Part shown: positions 34,700 through 45,634 of the stretch, one piece after another
Numbering within the stretch: position 1 is the stretch's first letter
How the letters are laid out: each line of letters starts with the position of its first letter
NCBI GenBank assembly: GCA_014529385.2
Contig: CM043964.1
Location: forward strand, 138,156,029 to 138,220,028
From: Adiantum capillus-veneris
Taxonomy: Eukaryota > Streptophyta > Polypodiopsida > Polypodiales > Pteridaceae
Direction of reading: 5' to 3'
DNA: 64,000 nucleotides
Translations under genes and position numbers: made by a program
Notes under the pieces: generated by a model
The model's input: only the letters and a program-made list of their open reading frames with translations
Databases searched by the model: none
What the model was told of the DNA's origin: nothing

Positions 34700-35434
34700 C
34701 AGATTAAGGTCCCAAAGGGACCCCAGTTCGAAGGCGCCAAGCCCACAGCAGAAGCCATTTTGAAGAATACTTTTCAGCAGGTGTCACTATACGACATGCT
34801 AAGGCTCGACGCAACACTCAAAAGTGACACCCTGTCAGTCATTCAGTCTCTGTACCCGGGGGTTGGGCCTAGTGGCGGGCACCTCCCTGTACAGCCCTCA
34901 GAGTCTTATTTGATTTCCTATCCAACTGCTCCCCTCACCGATTATAAAGGTCCTCGTCTCACTGTATCTATTCTTGGGCACTAGCTATCCGACGTCATCC
35001 TTGATGGTGGATCTGGAATCAATTTGATGCCCGAATTCACTATGATGGCCTTAGGTCTACAACCTACCCGACCTGCTCCTTTCACTGTTACATTGGCCGA
35101 TCAGAGAACAGTCTACCCAATGGGCATAGTCGACAAGGTGCCTCTAAAGGTACAAGATTTCACTTTTAACTTGGATTTTGTGGTAGTTCATCTTCCCTAG
35201 GTAGAGGGAGGTTATCCCTTGCTGATTGGTAGGCCATGGTTGCGACATACAGAAGCACTTCACGATTGGGGAAACGACGCCATGTGGATACATACTCGTG
35301 GCTCTCCAATGCAACAAATTCGTCTCGAAGGAGGTATGGATCCGGTCGTTCAGCATAGCTCTTTGTCAGTAGAGTCCAACCCTGACTTGGAGCAGTCGGT
35401 CCCTCCTGATGGGTCCGATGAAGACTTACTGTAG
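34700..35434 (+). pseudogene. Gypsy aspartic protease
   Basis: This continues pol after a frameshift near 34680. Active-site phrase SDVILDGGSGINLM (D-G-G where D-S/T-G is usual) is at about 34990, and the flap and end motif YPLLIGRPWLRH at about 35215. In-frame TAG codons at 34982, 35198 and 35432 break the frame. The protease would release gag and pol proteins from the polyprotein. Confidence 0.85.
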
Positions 35435-35452
35435 TGGTTAGAAGCTACCTCT

Positions 35453-36781
35453 TTGATGCCTTGCTATGTAGTCTCTCTTCAACCTTTGCCAACAGATTCA
35501 CCCTCTCCCCCTGATCCTACACCTGAAGCCACTAATCCCAGTCAGCCAAGTGCGCCAGAACCAAGTGGACCGGTCTCTGGCGACCATCCTTCAGAGGGTC
35601 CCTTGATGGAAACCGTCGGCCTAGGTGAGACTATAACCCACCATAGAAGGGGGGAAAAGTCTCCCTTGCAAGAGTTGGCCAACACCCCAGGTCCTTCCTT
35701 AGCCTCCACTCCATCTGACTCTCCACCCATGCCGGAGCACTTTGAGGTATCTGAGGATTTACCATTCGCAGAGCTTCCATCAGGATGGTTGCAGGAAAAG
35801 TATGTTGATTTCAACATTGATCAGACGCCAGCTCATAATGTCCAGAAGCTCACAGAGGCGGCACGGTCTTCTCTCCCTGACGCAGCCTCGCCCACTGCAC
35901 CGCCTGACCCAGTCAGAGAGGTCAACCTAGGCGGCCCTGATAACCATCATCCCATCTTGTTAGCCGCTTGGTTATGGGATCACCCCGCTCTACTCGACCA
36001 GGTAATCTCTTTCATGTGCTCTTTCAAGGATGTGTTTGCCTGGTCTTACCACGATTTGGAAGGAATCCCAGCAGAGCTAGGAGTCCACACAATTCCTCTG
36101 GTTGAGGGGGCTAAGCCGGTCAGAGGACGGGCTTACAAATTGAATCCCAAGTATGTAGAAGCAGTCAAAATTGAGCTGGAAAAAATGCAAGAAGCAGGTA
36201 TTCTTGTACTAGTAGATCACTCAGAATGGTTGTCCCCTATGGTTATTGCCCCAAAGAAACAGTCCAACAAAATTCGAGTTTGCGTCGACTACCGGGCTCT
36301 GAATAAGGTCACAATCCCGGATGGATTTCCGACCCCTTTCACTAAGAGAGTCCTCGAAGATGTCGCTGGCCATGTACTGTATAGTTTTATGGACGGGTTC
36401 AGCGGCTACAATCAGTTAGGAATACATCCTGACGACCAAGTCAAAACAGCTTTTGTGACTCCCTGGGGTATTTTCATCTACACTAGAATGTCTTTTGGGC
36501 TTAAAAATGCACCGCCTTCTTTCAATCGCATAGTATATCTCATCTTTTGTCCTTTGCTTACTGATCACCTTCGCATATTCATGGACGACTTTTCCACCTT
36601 CTCGGATGCTCAATGTTGGACCCCATTAAAAAAATCTAAAGGAGCATCTTGCTCAGCTCTCTGCAGTCTTCCTCAGGTCCAGAGAGGCACGTTTGAAGCT
36701 CAATCCGAACAAGTGTCATTTTTTGGTCACCAAGGGCACACTGTTGGGCCATGTGGTGTCTACTCAAGGTTTAGCACCTAA
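35453..36781 (+). pseudogene. Gypsy pol: Pro-rich linker and reverse transcriptase
   Basis: About 180 residues of Pro/Ser-rich linker lead into RT. RT motifs are visible: GRAYKLNPKYVEAVKIELEK, IRVCVDYRALNK, FSGYNQLGIHPDD with the first catalytic Asp (SFMDGFSGYN), FVTPWGIFIY, FGLKNAPPSFNR and the catalytic box RIFMDDFSTFS (F-M-D-D). Pol then shifts frame near 36610-36640, and the end of this frame is not real protein. RT copies element RNA into DNA inside the particle. Confidence 0.93.
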
Positions 36782-38571
36782 CCCAGAGAAGATAGTGGCC
36801 ATCTTGAAGTTACCTCCTCCCATAAATCCCAAAGGTGTTCAGAGCTTTGTGGGCCACACCGGCTATCATCGCAGGTTTATACGTATGTATGCACAGGTGG
36901 CTCAACCATTGACCTGGCTCACCAGTGCTGTTGTTCCCTTCCAGTGGTCAACACCCGAGGCTGAAGCATTTGCATACCTCAAAAAACGCCTCACTGGACC
37001 CTACCTTTTCATGTGCATACAGATGCCAGTCTGCTGGCTGTGGGTGCTGTGCTGACTCAGCCTAGCAAAGAGTTCAACTTGGATCGCCCTGTACATTATG
37101 CAAGTCGCCTGCTCACCAAATCAGAGCGCAACTATAGCACCACAGAGCCACAGGTCGCAGGTCGAGTATGGTGATGGCTCCTCCTATTCCAAGAGTTTGA
37201 TTTTGGAGTGGTACTCCATCCTGGTAAGCATCATGTAATGGCTGACCACCTCTCTCGCATTCACACAGGTGAAGAAGCTACCGGGATTGCGGATGACTTT
37301 CCAGATAGCAGTCTTTTTAAAATAGATACAACAACGGAATGGTACGGCAAGGTCTTACATTTTCTATCTACTGGGTTGTACCCAGAGAAGGCATCTCCAC
37401 TGCAGAAGAGGAGGTTGTTGTTGAAGTCCAAGCCTTTCACTCTGATTGGGGGCCAGCTCTACAAATCGGGACCAGATGGTGTTCTGAAGCGTTGTGTCTC
37501 GCCTCATGAGGTGGAGCATATTCTGGAGGATGCCCACAATGGTCCCACTGGTGGCCATCACCCTGGTCACATCACCGCCCAGAAGATTCTACAAAGTGGT
37601 CTATGGTGTCCTTACGTTTTTAAGGATGCAATAGCATAATCTAAGGTTTGTGATGTGTGCCAGAGCTGTGGGCCGAAGCCAAGTAAGCAATCCAACCGTC
37701 CTCTGCAAGTCTCGATGGCGTGGCTACCTTTTGAGAGATGGGGCTTGGACTTTGTGGGTCCAATATATCCCCCGGCTCAACCAGGTAATCGCAAATTCTC
37801 CTAGTGGCTACAGACTATGCAACAAAGTGAACAGAGGTACTAGCCACAGTAGATTGCACTGGCAATACAGTAGCCAAATTTTTATATGAAAATATTTTAT
37901 GCAGATTTGGATGTCCCTTAGAGATCACCAGTGATAGGGGCAGTCATTTTGTCAATGACATGATCTCAACTTTGCTGGCCAATTACAAGATTTTTCATCG
38001 CAAGTCGTGCTCTTATTACCCTAGAGCCAATGGGCAGGTCGAGAGCACCAACAAGGTTCTGATCGCCCTCCTGCGGAAAGCATGTCATCTCCATCCAGCA
38101 TCGTGGGCTCAGGCTGTGCACGGCACTCTTTGGGCATACCGCACAACAATGAATCACACACCTTTTCAACTCGCTTTCGGTTTGGAAGCCATAGCTCCAT
38201 TTGAATTCAACTCCGGATCCCCTAGGGTGGGCAGTCTGCGTGCAAGTTGGGGCATGGAATCTGCTTCTATATCCCGTCTCACCTTATTGGATGAAAGCCG
38301 CCGTTTAGCTTCACATGCTCTGCAAGCGGAGCAACTTCGTCGCAAAGTGTGGCATGATCGCCACCTCAAAAAGCCGAAAATAACGCAAGGCACACTGGTG
38401 CTACTCTACCAGGAAAAATATTTGAAAAAAGCAAAGAAGCTGGTTCCAGCTTGGCAAGGGCCCTTCGTGGTGGAAGAGATTTTACCACAGGGGGCAGTCC
38501 AGTTAGTCACTCTAGAAGGTATCTCCCTACCGCTGGTAAATGGATCCAGACTCAAGATTTACCATCACTAG
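36693..38571 (+). pseudogene. Gypsy pol: RT end, RNase H and integrase
   Basis: RT thumb and RNase H run from LKLNPNKCHFLVTKG through GHTGYHRRFIRMYAQVAQPL, a frame-broken stretch at 37010-37200 (YASRLLTKSERNYSTTEPQ), and HPGKHHVMADHLSRIH. Integrase follows: zinc domain (HHPGHITAQKILQSGLWCPY with CDVCQSC; a TAA at 37637 between them), core with WGLDFVGP, LEITSDRGSHFVND and NGQVEST (D, D and E of the catalytic triad), LWAYRTTMNHTPFQLAFG and a C-terminal beta domain ending GSRLKIYHH. The last 203 residues (37960-38571) are open. It would insert the cDNA. No chromodomain is seen. Confidence 0.92.
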
Positions 38572-40015
38572 AGCTGACTTGCCATCATCACTGGCCCTGG
38601 TGATAGTATACTTCATTGAATATGGTGGTATTATTCCTTTCATCAGTAGCCTTATTATTGTTCCTCTTCATGATTCCCGTTTTTCTACTATTTTCCCTGT
38701 CACCGAGTCTTCTCCATCCCATCTAAGTTGTAAGCAAAAATCAATCCTCTCTCTGATCTTCTAATTCCCTTTTTCTCATCTCGAATGTACTCCCAGTAAG
38801 GATCTCGGATCTACTCTCATTTCATCAACAAGTCACTTGATTTTGCCCCAGGATTCAGCGTGTCTTTTGATTTATTTTAACTCGAAAACATCTCCACTCT
38901 TTCCAATCCACGGTTATCCAACTGTCTCATCTCCACTCTCAGCATCTTTGCTTCTCTGTATCAGTCTCTCTCTTCTCTCTCTTCCCTGTGGAGTTCTTTA
39001 AAAGAGGCAATCCCATCTCCACTATTTTCTTTGATAAGGCTTTTCTTTTGGAATATTATCAACTCTATTCTGAGTAGGAACGTTCACTTTCCCTAAGTTC
39101 AATAATCGGTCAGACCAATCTTTGAGTTCTGTTGGTCTGATTTTTAAGTATAACTCCTTAAATCTATAGAAGCATATGATTTTTGAGTTCTCTTGGCTAA
39201 CTCTCTAACTCTCTGAGAGAGTTCTATACGAAAGAGTGCATCTGATAAACTTAACGTCCCTCGCCTCCACCCACTTTTGCCTGAGTTTCTGCCCTAGCCC
39301 CTAAATTTTGCCTGAGTTTCTTCCATCGCCCCTACCTTGTAAAACTCGCCTCAGCCCACCCTGCCTAGGCATACCCATATAACTCGCCCCTACCCACTTC
39401 AATTCGCCCCTACCCAGTTTCCTCTCAATCCATCCCAGCCCTATTGTCAATTCGCCCCAGCCCTATTGGAATCGCCCCACCCAGTTCCCTCTAAATTCAC
39501 CCCAGCCCTATTGGATTCGCCCCAGCCCAAGAAAATTCACCCCAGCCTCAGACTCACTTACTCGCCCCTAACCTATTCCATTCGCCCCAGCCCTAACTTC
39601 ATTCGTCTCTAACCTCTTGATTCACCCCTACCTACCCAATCACCCCTATGCCCTAAACTCGCCCCTACCCCATTGATCCGCCCTTACCCAATGCACCTAG
39701 ACCTTAACCAATCTGCCTAGCCTCAGTCGAATCCTCTCGCCCAACCCCACCCTAATTTGCCCCAGCTCACCTTCTGTTCAACCCCTCTGACTAGCCCAAT
39801 CCCAAATCGTGCCCAATCCCAAATCGTCCCTACCACTGGATTTTCTAGTATCCTTGCCCCCTACCTGAGCAGCTCCCTACCATCACCACTACTAGCGTTT
39901 TTCATCCCAGAGTTTCTATACTTCGCCTTGGTCTGCATCTGACTGATCCGTGGTGCTTTTCCATCACCTGGTCTACTAATCTGCTCACTGTTTTTTCATC
40001 CACCCGGACCTCACC
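38572..40015 (+). other. Non-coding spacer between integrase and the extra ORF, with a C-rich array
   Basis: It is pyrimidine-rich. From about 39250 to 39780 it holds an irregular array of phrases such as TCGCCCCAGCCCTA and CGCCCCTACCCA, about 20-25 degenerate copies of 15-25 bp. No frame persists. Confidence 0.7.
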
Positions 40016-41980
40016 ATGGCAGGAGGTAGCAAGAAACGGGAGAAATAGCCAGAAGGAAGTAGCAAGAGAAAGGTAGAGTTGAAGAAGAGGAATGCTCTGG
40101 TTGCAGAATCAGAGAGCGAAGCAGAGAAAGTATCTGCAAGCAGCAGACATGGCATAGATGACTTTACCTCCAATGACCCAAGTGATGAGAGCTACAAAGC
40201 AGACTCAGCAGCATCTGATGATTCAGATGTAAATTCCGAGTCCGGTGCTTCCAGTGATCAGGAGGAACATTCAAAAGTGGCTCAGAAGAAAGGAAAGCAG
40301 CCGATCATCACTCATGAAATCAAGAGGCTTGCTTCTTTGAAAATCGCACAGCATTCTCATTAAATTTTTATATGCAGCAACCTCGACCATCTCTCAGTGA
40401 GGTGCTTTCGACTGCTCAGCTACGGACTCTGGGTCTCATAGCATTGGCTGATGCAGATTTACCTGATACGGTTCCAGCAGAGATGATACATCAACTGTTG
40501 AAAGAATTTCCAAAGGTCCGGGGCCACAAGCTAACAGCTACAAGGCTTGGCCATGCCATGGGTATGACCAACTTTCTAGCTGTGAAGCCTACTACTCTCA
40601 CTTTCTCTTTGTTGTCCAAGGATGCGACAATTCAAGCATGTCAAGAGCTACTGAGTTCGGATCACCCGGATTATGAGCGAAACAGACGGCTTCTCGCAAT
40701 CTTCAGGTATTACTTTCTGGCTCGAGATGCCAAAGAAGACAAGGAAAAAAATGATCTTCTCACTACCTCTCCCACTGGGACGGGCTCTACTGTTTAATCC
40801 ACACCATCCCTTGTGGATTCCACCAGATTCTCTTCAGTTCTTTGCAGACTAGGGCTAAAATATTTCGGGCCCAAGTGCAGTCTGTGCAGTTAAGTTTTAA
40901 ATGTTTTGCGGCACCTCTCTTGGCATGGGTCATAAACATACCTATTAACCCAGATGAAGTGGATGAGGAGCAGGGAACCTCGAAAGGGAAAAGGAAATCC
41001 GTGAGCATGCAGGTTGACCCCACAGTCACCAAGAAAAAGAAGATCAAGGCGAAAGTGGTGAAGGATACAGTGAAGTCTCTACTCTCCTTGCCAGTTTCTG
41101 AGAGCCAGCAGACAAGGGTACATCTTCAGCGTCACACGTCTACTTCTACCCATGGTTCTGTTGTGTCGGCGCCAGTGTCTACTGCAGCTCCTCAGGACAG
41201 GATCATCACTTCACCCATACAGGATCCTCTTCCTTATTCTCCCATCGTCACTCATACACCGGTCAACATATCTCTCTCTCCACCTACAACAACAATCTCA
41301 GAGGCACCTACTACACCAGTTGTACCTACTTCTAGCTCGCCGGCTGTGCCACATGTGCGCCCTCCAGCATCACATGCATCTAAGAGATCTTCAGGTAGGA
41401 CCGACTCCACTTCTCCGTTTCAGCTTTCAGAGATGTACTTCAGGACTCCAGAGCTGCTATTGCCACCATCGAGCTAGGTGCAGAGCAGCTAGCTACAACG
41501 CAACAGCGTCACTCCGCCACGTACGCAGCTATGGAGGGATCTCTACGAGTTGCCGAGAGTGCCATTGCAGATCGAGATGCAACGATTTTTGCACTATAGC
41601 AAGCATTGAAGATAAAGTCAAGGATTATTGATGACCTAAAAGCACAGGTGCAGGGATTTCAAGAAACGCTTATGTATGGTAACAGGCCTACCCAGGCTCC
41701 TGTGGCATATGGATGGACTGGGCCAGGGATACAAGTCCAGAATCCAGCAAGCTTTGCAGCACCAGCAGGTCCCTCTCAGCCCTCTCAGCAGTTCATGGGA
41801 CACTACCCACAGCCCCAGTTCCAGTACTTTACTCAGCAGGGGTCTCAGGTCCAGATGCCACACATGCAGAGCCAGAGTGTTCCTTGCTGTGACGGTGTTG
41901 CTGGTACACACCGCCATGGTTGTGTTACTAGGCGTCCGGAGTTCACTTCAGGGCAGGTGCTTCCATCCGCTGTGCAGTAG
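40016..41980 (+). pseudogene. Extra ORF of the gypsy element, between integrase and 3' LTR
   Basis: It starts at MAGGSKKREK (40016; TAG ten codons in) and continues in broken frames. These are an acidic Ser/Glu/Asp-rich part (40079-40363), a helical part (40372-40797, STAQLRTLGLIALADADLP), a part with AQVQSVQLSFKCFAAPLLAW, GTSKGKRKS and a KKKKIKAK basic cluster resembling a nuclear localisation signal, a long Thr/Pro/Ser-rich tail (40842-41477) and a Gln/Pro-rich end (41606-41980). Sense-strand additional ORFs at this position are known in several plant gypsy lineages, generally with unknown function. I recognise no enzymatic domain. Confidence 0.6.
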
Positions 41981-42060
41981 ATGGCTGCTCCAACCACAGG
42001 AAACCAGGTTATGCAGAGCACAGTCCAGCAACCGCATCGTTACACAATCGATCTGATGGC

Positions 42061-42535
42061 CACTCTGGGCAGTGACACGTGGCAGGGATACGGATGGTGG
42101 CCTAGTGGACATGTGGCCAGGTCACACTTAGCCGGCTGACATTTATGAGCCGTTGGTGGCTCTTTATGATTGTATCTATGAGTAGTAGCCGTTGGGTCAT
42201 TATCATTATCTTTCATGGATGGTCTGGTCATCGTCTTGGTAGCGAGTCTTACACAGAGCACCTCGGCACTCACCCTGCACATCTGAGCCTCGACACCCTC
42301 ATTTGTACGTGTGAGTCCTGGGCTGGAGCTGAGTGTGCTGCCACGCCAGAGTCTGTACATGGTTCTTTGAGATAGTCGAGTCCACATGTTCTGGTCCACT
42401 GTTGTTCTGTTGTTATCCATTGTTTCTGTGTTTCATTCTGTTTGAGTGAGTTCCATTTGTTTGAGTGATATTACCATGCACATTGCACTGAGGGGCACCC
42501 ACCCTGTAGAGAGCACGACACTTTATCCGCGCTAC
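42061..42535 (+). repeat. 3' LTR of the plus-strand gypsy
   Basis: It matches 32170-32655, with one 8-11 bp deletion in the TGTTGTTCTGTTG region and scattered substitutions. Similarity stops after CCGCGCTAC. Confidence 0.93.
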
Positions 42536-44571
42536 GACTCTTTGGTTGGATACCTGGGCAAGTCAGAGGTGAGAATTGTGAAGAAAATGGGGCCCCTAGG
42601 GTCCCTATTTATAGGTACCCTAGGGGCCCGCCGGGCTACGAAGCAGGATCATCGGGGCTGCAGCCCTTCGGGCCTCTTTGGTATTCCAGCGGGCTACAGA
42701 GCTATATTGACGGGCAAATCTCACTAAGCCTCCCGGTCCCCTTCAAGTCACCATGCCATTTTCTATGAATGTGAAGGCTTGTGAATTGAGTGTGATAAAA
42801 AAAAACCACATGATCACGTGAATTTGAAATCCATGAGGGGGACTATCAGTATGGAAAACTATTAAATAAAGTTTAACTAAAACTTTGTTTCTCAAACATT
42901 CTTTCTTATATTCGCAAAGACGTTTCTTTTTAAGTACCAACATGGTCGTAGTTTCAAGACTTTGTTTATGTTTTTTCTTTCCCATTTAGTGTAGTGCATT
43001 GCATTAACTAAAACTTAAGATAATTGTCTATCTTTCGCTCTCGAGTGCGAGCACGTTTCAAATCGTTTTGGCACTTGGGCGCTCTTCATGGTCATGGCCT
43101 CCACTTATACATACTCTCTTTGGTGCCATAATACTCACTCAAACACTAAAATTTGACACTACTTTTGCTCTAATACTAAGAGTAATTTTTTTATAGAGTT
43201 TTTAACCTTGATAATACAAATTTAAGAGGATAATGGTGATAATAACATTGAAACTCATGATTAACTCGCAAAACACCTAAAGATTAATTATGATATTTCT
43301 TAAATTTATATTTGAGTTAAATCTATTTTTTATTGATTTTTCTACTAAAATGCATTCTAATTAATATACAGATTTGAGAAGAAAGAATGGAGATGACTGA
43401 CATTGCACAAAAAATCTCTAAAGACTACCTACAAATATTGACATATAACGAATGGACAACAATGGATAGTTCAAGCCCTTTGATGAAAGGGTGATGGAGC
43501 ATTAAGACATTAACAACTATAAAAGAGCCACCCACCACAAATTTTGAAGGTTCTACTCGATTGTCATTAGTTCACTAAGTAGGTATTTGCAGCTAGTCGT
43601 TGCGTACTTGGTAGTCGATTGGCGTCAATATATGCAATTGCATCCAACCTCCAATATTAGCCTCAGTTTGCATCTCATTCTCAAACTTACTACGCAGTTT
43701 CAATTGTATCGTATCAATGGATAATATATCAAATCTATAAGATCCTATCTACTTTGTTTACTTGTTTTGAGTTTGGTATCAATTGTCTTCAATTATGTGC
43801 TCACCTAGCATTAGCTTAAAGCACTACGAATTCTAGTTTGACTATTCAACTCACAATGCAAACTTGTTCCCAATGTTCCACTACCAAATGCCACTTGGAT
43901 ACTCCCACAAATTAACTCCATGATTGTTGAGGTGCCTTTCTTCCGAGAGGGCCAAAGGTACTTGAGCCCATGAGTATTCAAATTCACACAATAGGCTGAG
44001 CAAAACAAGAGAAAGTTTCTAACACCACAAGGCTTGAACACGAACCAATCGATCTCGAATGTAGCACATTTAAATATTCAAGGAACATTTTAGAACTGTG
44101 GCTTAGGCTTTGACCAAACACCCTTATATTTTGATATTTAATAAATTGTCTTTGAAGGGCATTTTCAAAACTTGCCCTTCCAATTGAAGGCCTTTTTTTA
44201 TAAGGACCCTGTCAATGGGAAGGTCTTGCAGTCCTATCACAAAAGTGACATGCATGTGGAGGGCTGGACCCCTAAGGAACGGTGGGGAAGGGTTGCAAAT
44301 TCCAGCACTGGTTCAACTTCACACGTCTCGTCGCAAACCTTAGCAACGAAAGTCTTGCGTCATGCATCTTCTCCCAAAAATGGTGCAATATACCGTGAGA
44401 CAATGGGCACAACAGAAATAGCGCTTTCTGTGACGACCATGTGGGAGAGAGTGTGTGCCTGTGTACGGGAGAGATACAGAAGAAACTTGAAAAAGAAGAG
44501 AGGAGAAGTTCTTAACTTCGTACAGACACCAGTGACAAGAAGTTTTGTTTGGACAAATTCTTCCCGCAGGC
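42536..44571. other. Spacer with a GC-rich hairpin, no convincing gene
   Basis: The first 190 bp hold a strong hairpin (42590-42629), perhaps an LTR or promoter remnant of another element because its loop contains CTATTTATAG. The rest is AT-rich. The 141-residue frame at 44172-44597 has no recognisable domain. Confidence 0.5.
42590..42629. repeat. Perfect 13 bp stem hairpin with TATA-like loop
   Basis: GGGCCCCTAGGGT (42590-42602) and ACCCTAGGGGCCC (42617-42629) are exact complements around a 14-base loop containing CTATTTATAG. Confidence 0.9.
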
Positions 44572-44572
44572 C

Positions 44573-44735
44573 GTCCCCTGCCCCAAATCGCACCTAGCTA
44601 GGTATGCGGAGCCTCCCTCACAGAAGCTCATGGTGTCGAGGTAAGTCACATTGCGGTAGGGGCTCGTGGTCCCCTGCCCCCAATCATACCTAGCTAGGTC
44701 TGCAGTGCCTCTCGGGCAGAAGCTCATGATGTTAT
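44573..44735. repeat. Short tandem duplication, about 96 bp period
   Basis: Two copies starting GTCCCCTGCCCC at 44573 and 44669 share ACCTAGCTAGGT and CAGAAGCTCATG. Confidence 0.8.
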
Positions 44736-45634
44736 TCATTGTATGAAAAACACTGGCAAAGACTCCGTTTTCCTACATGAGAAAATTTATAAATCTTCTT
44801 GTGAGACACAATTCACATGCCCAGTAGGCTACATCATCTTTCCACACAAGGCTCAAGCATAAAGTCACAAGTTCACACATGGCGTGTGTGTGTTGGTCCA
44901 GACAACATAAGGCCTTCAAAATCCATAATAGGCAGCAGCCATTTGACTATCCATTCATGAGAATAGCCTCTTCTTATACATTATAATGGAGGCCAGCTAT
45001 TTACATGCAAGGCACCCAGAACCCACAGACCCACCTTACAAAGTGTCTCAGATGGTGTCTTGATGCCATCCACAACCCAAGCCTCTGCTACCGGCAGCTG
45101 CGACGGCCGTGCCCACTTTCGTCGGCGTTGCAGTAGGTTATTCATCAAATCAAAGACAAGAAACCAGTAGGAGAGGATACAAAGGATATAAAAATAGGAG
45201 AGGTTCCTATCACAAGAGGGAACAGCATTCTGTTTTGATGATCCCTCTTTGTGGCTTAGCAATGTGGGAGCACTTCCTCAAGATTGAAGCCATGGAAAAA
45301 GGATGGCTTGGAGCAAAACAAGAGTAGAAAGAGTAAGGGGCTGGAATATGGGGGCAAAGACAAAAGTATAGGAACAAAAAATTGGGAAGAAGGGGAAAAC
45401 CAGGCCTGTCTAGTCCACTAGACTTCTATGTGACTCGCATACATGATTGCATGGCACGGTGTGGGCGAGACCGGGCCGCAAACAGAAGAAGCCAGCATTT
45501 CCAATTGAACGGGGTGTCGGACAGTGGAGACAAGCACAATCAAAATGCTGCCGATGTGAAGCTGGCTGACCATGTCATGCATTGCTGATTGCACTAATGA
45601 TTACAAAAGCATTGAAAACATACATCTGCTGACA
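44736..45634. other. 3' flank of the receptor kinase gene
   Basis: It lies downstream of the minus-strand stop codon. It is likely to include the 3' UTR near 45.4-45.63 kb. No other gene is recognised. Confidence 0.5.

Larger units (their letters stand above)
32170..42535 (+). mobile_element. Nearly complete Ty3/gypsy retrotransposon
   Basis: It is flanked by direct LTRs of 486 and 475 bp and contains, in order, gag, protease, RT, RNase H, integrase and an extra 3' ORF. Comparing the LTRs by eye gives roughly 18 substitutions and a few short indels, about 4%, so this is a fairly young insertion compared with its neighbours. Pol frames are long but broken by a few stops and about three frameshifts. 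Outer LTR boundaries are set by where similarity stops (CACTCTGGGCAGTG...CCGCGCTAC); a target duplication could not be confirmed. Confidence 0.92.

Noticed and set aside
42040-42420. 126-residue minus-strand frame, also present at 32211-32507
   Set aside because: It lies within the gypsy LTRs and recurs only because the LTRs are repeats. No domain.
44172-44597. 141-residue plus-strand frame
   Set aside because: No recognisable domain, overlapping minus frames and a tandem duplication at its end. Composition gives no support.
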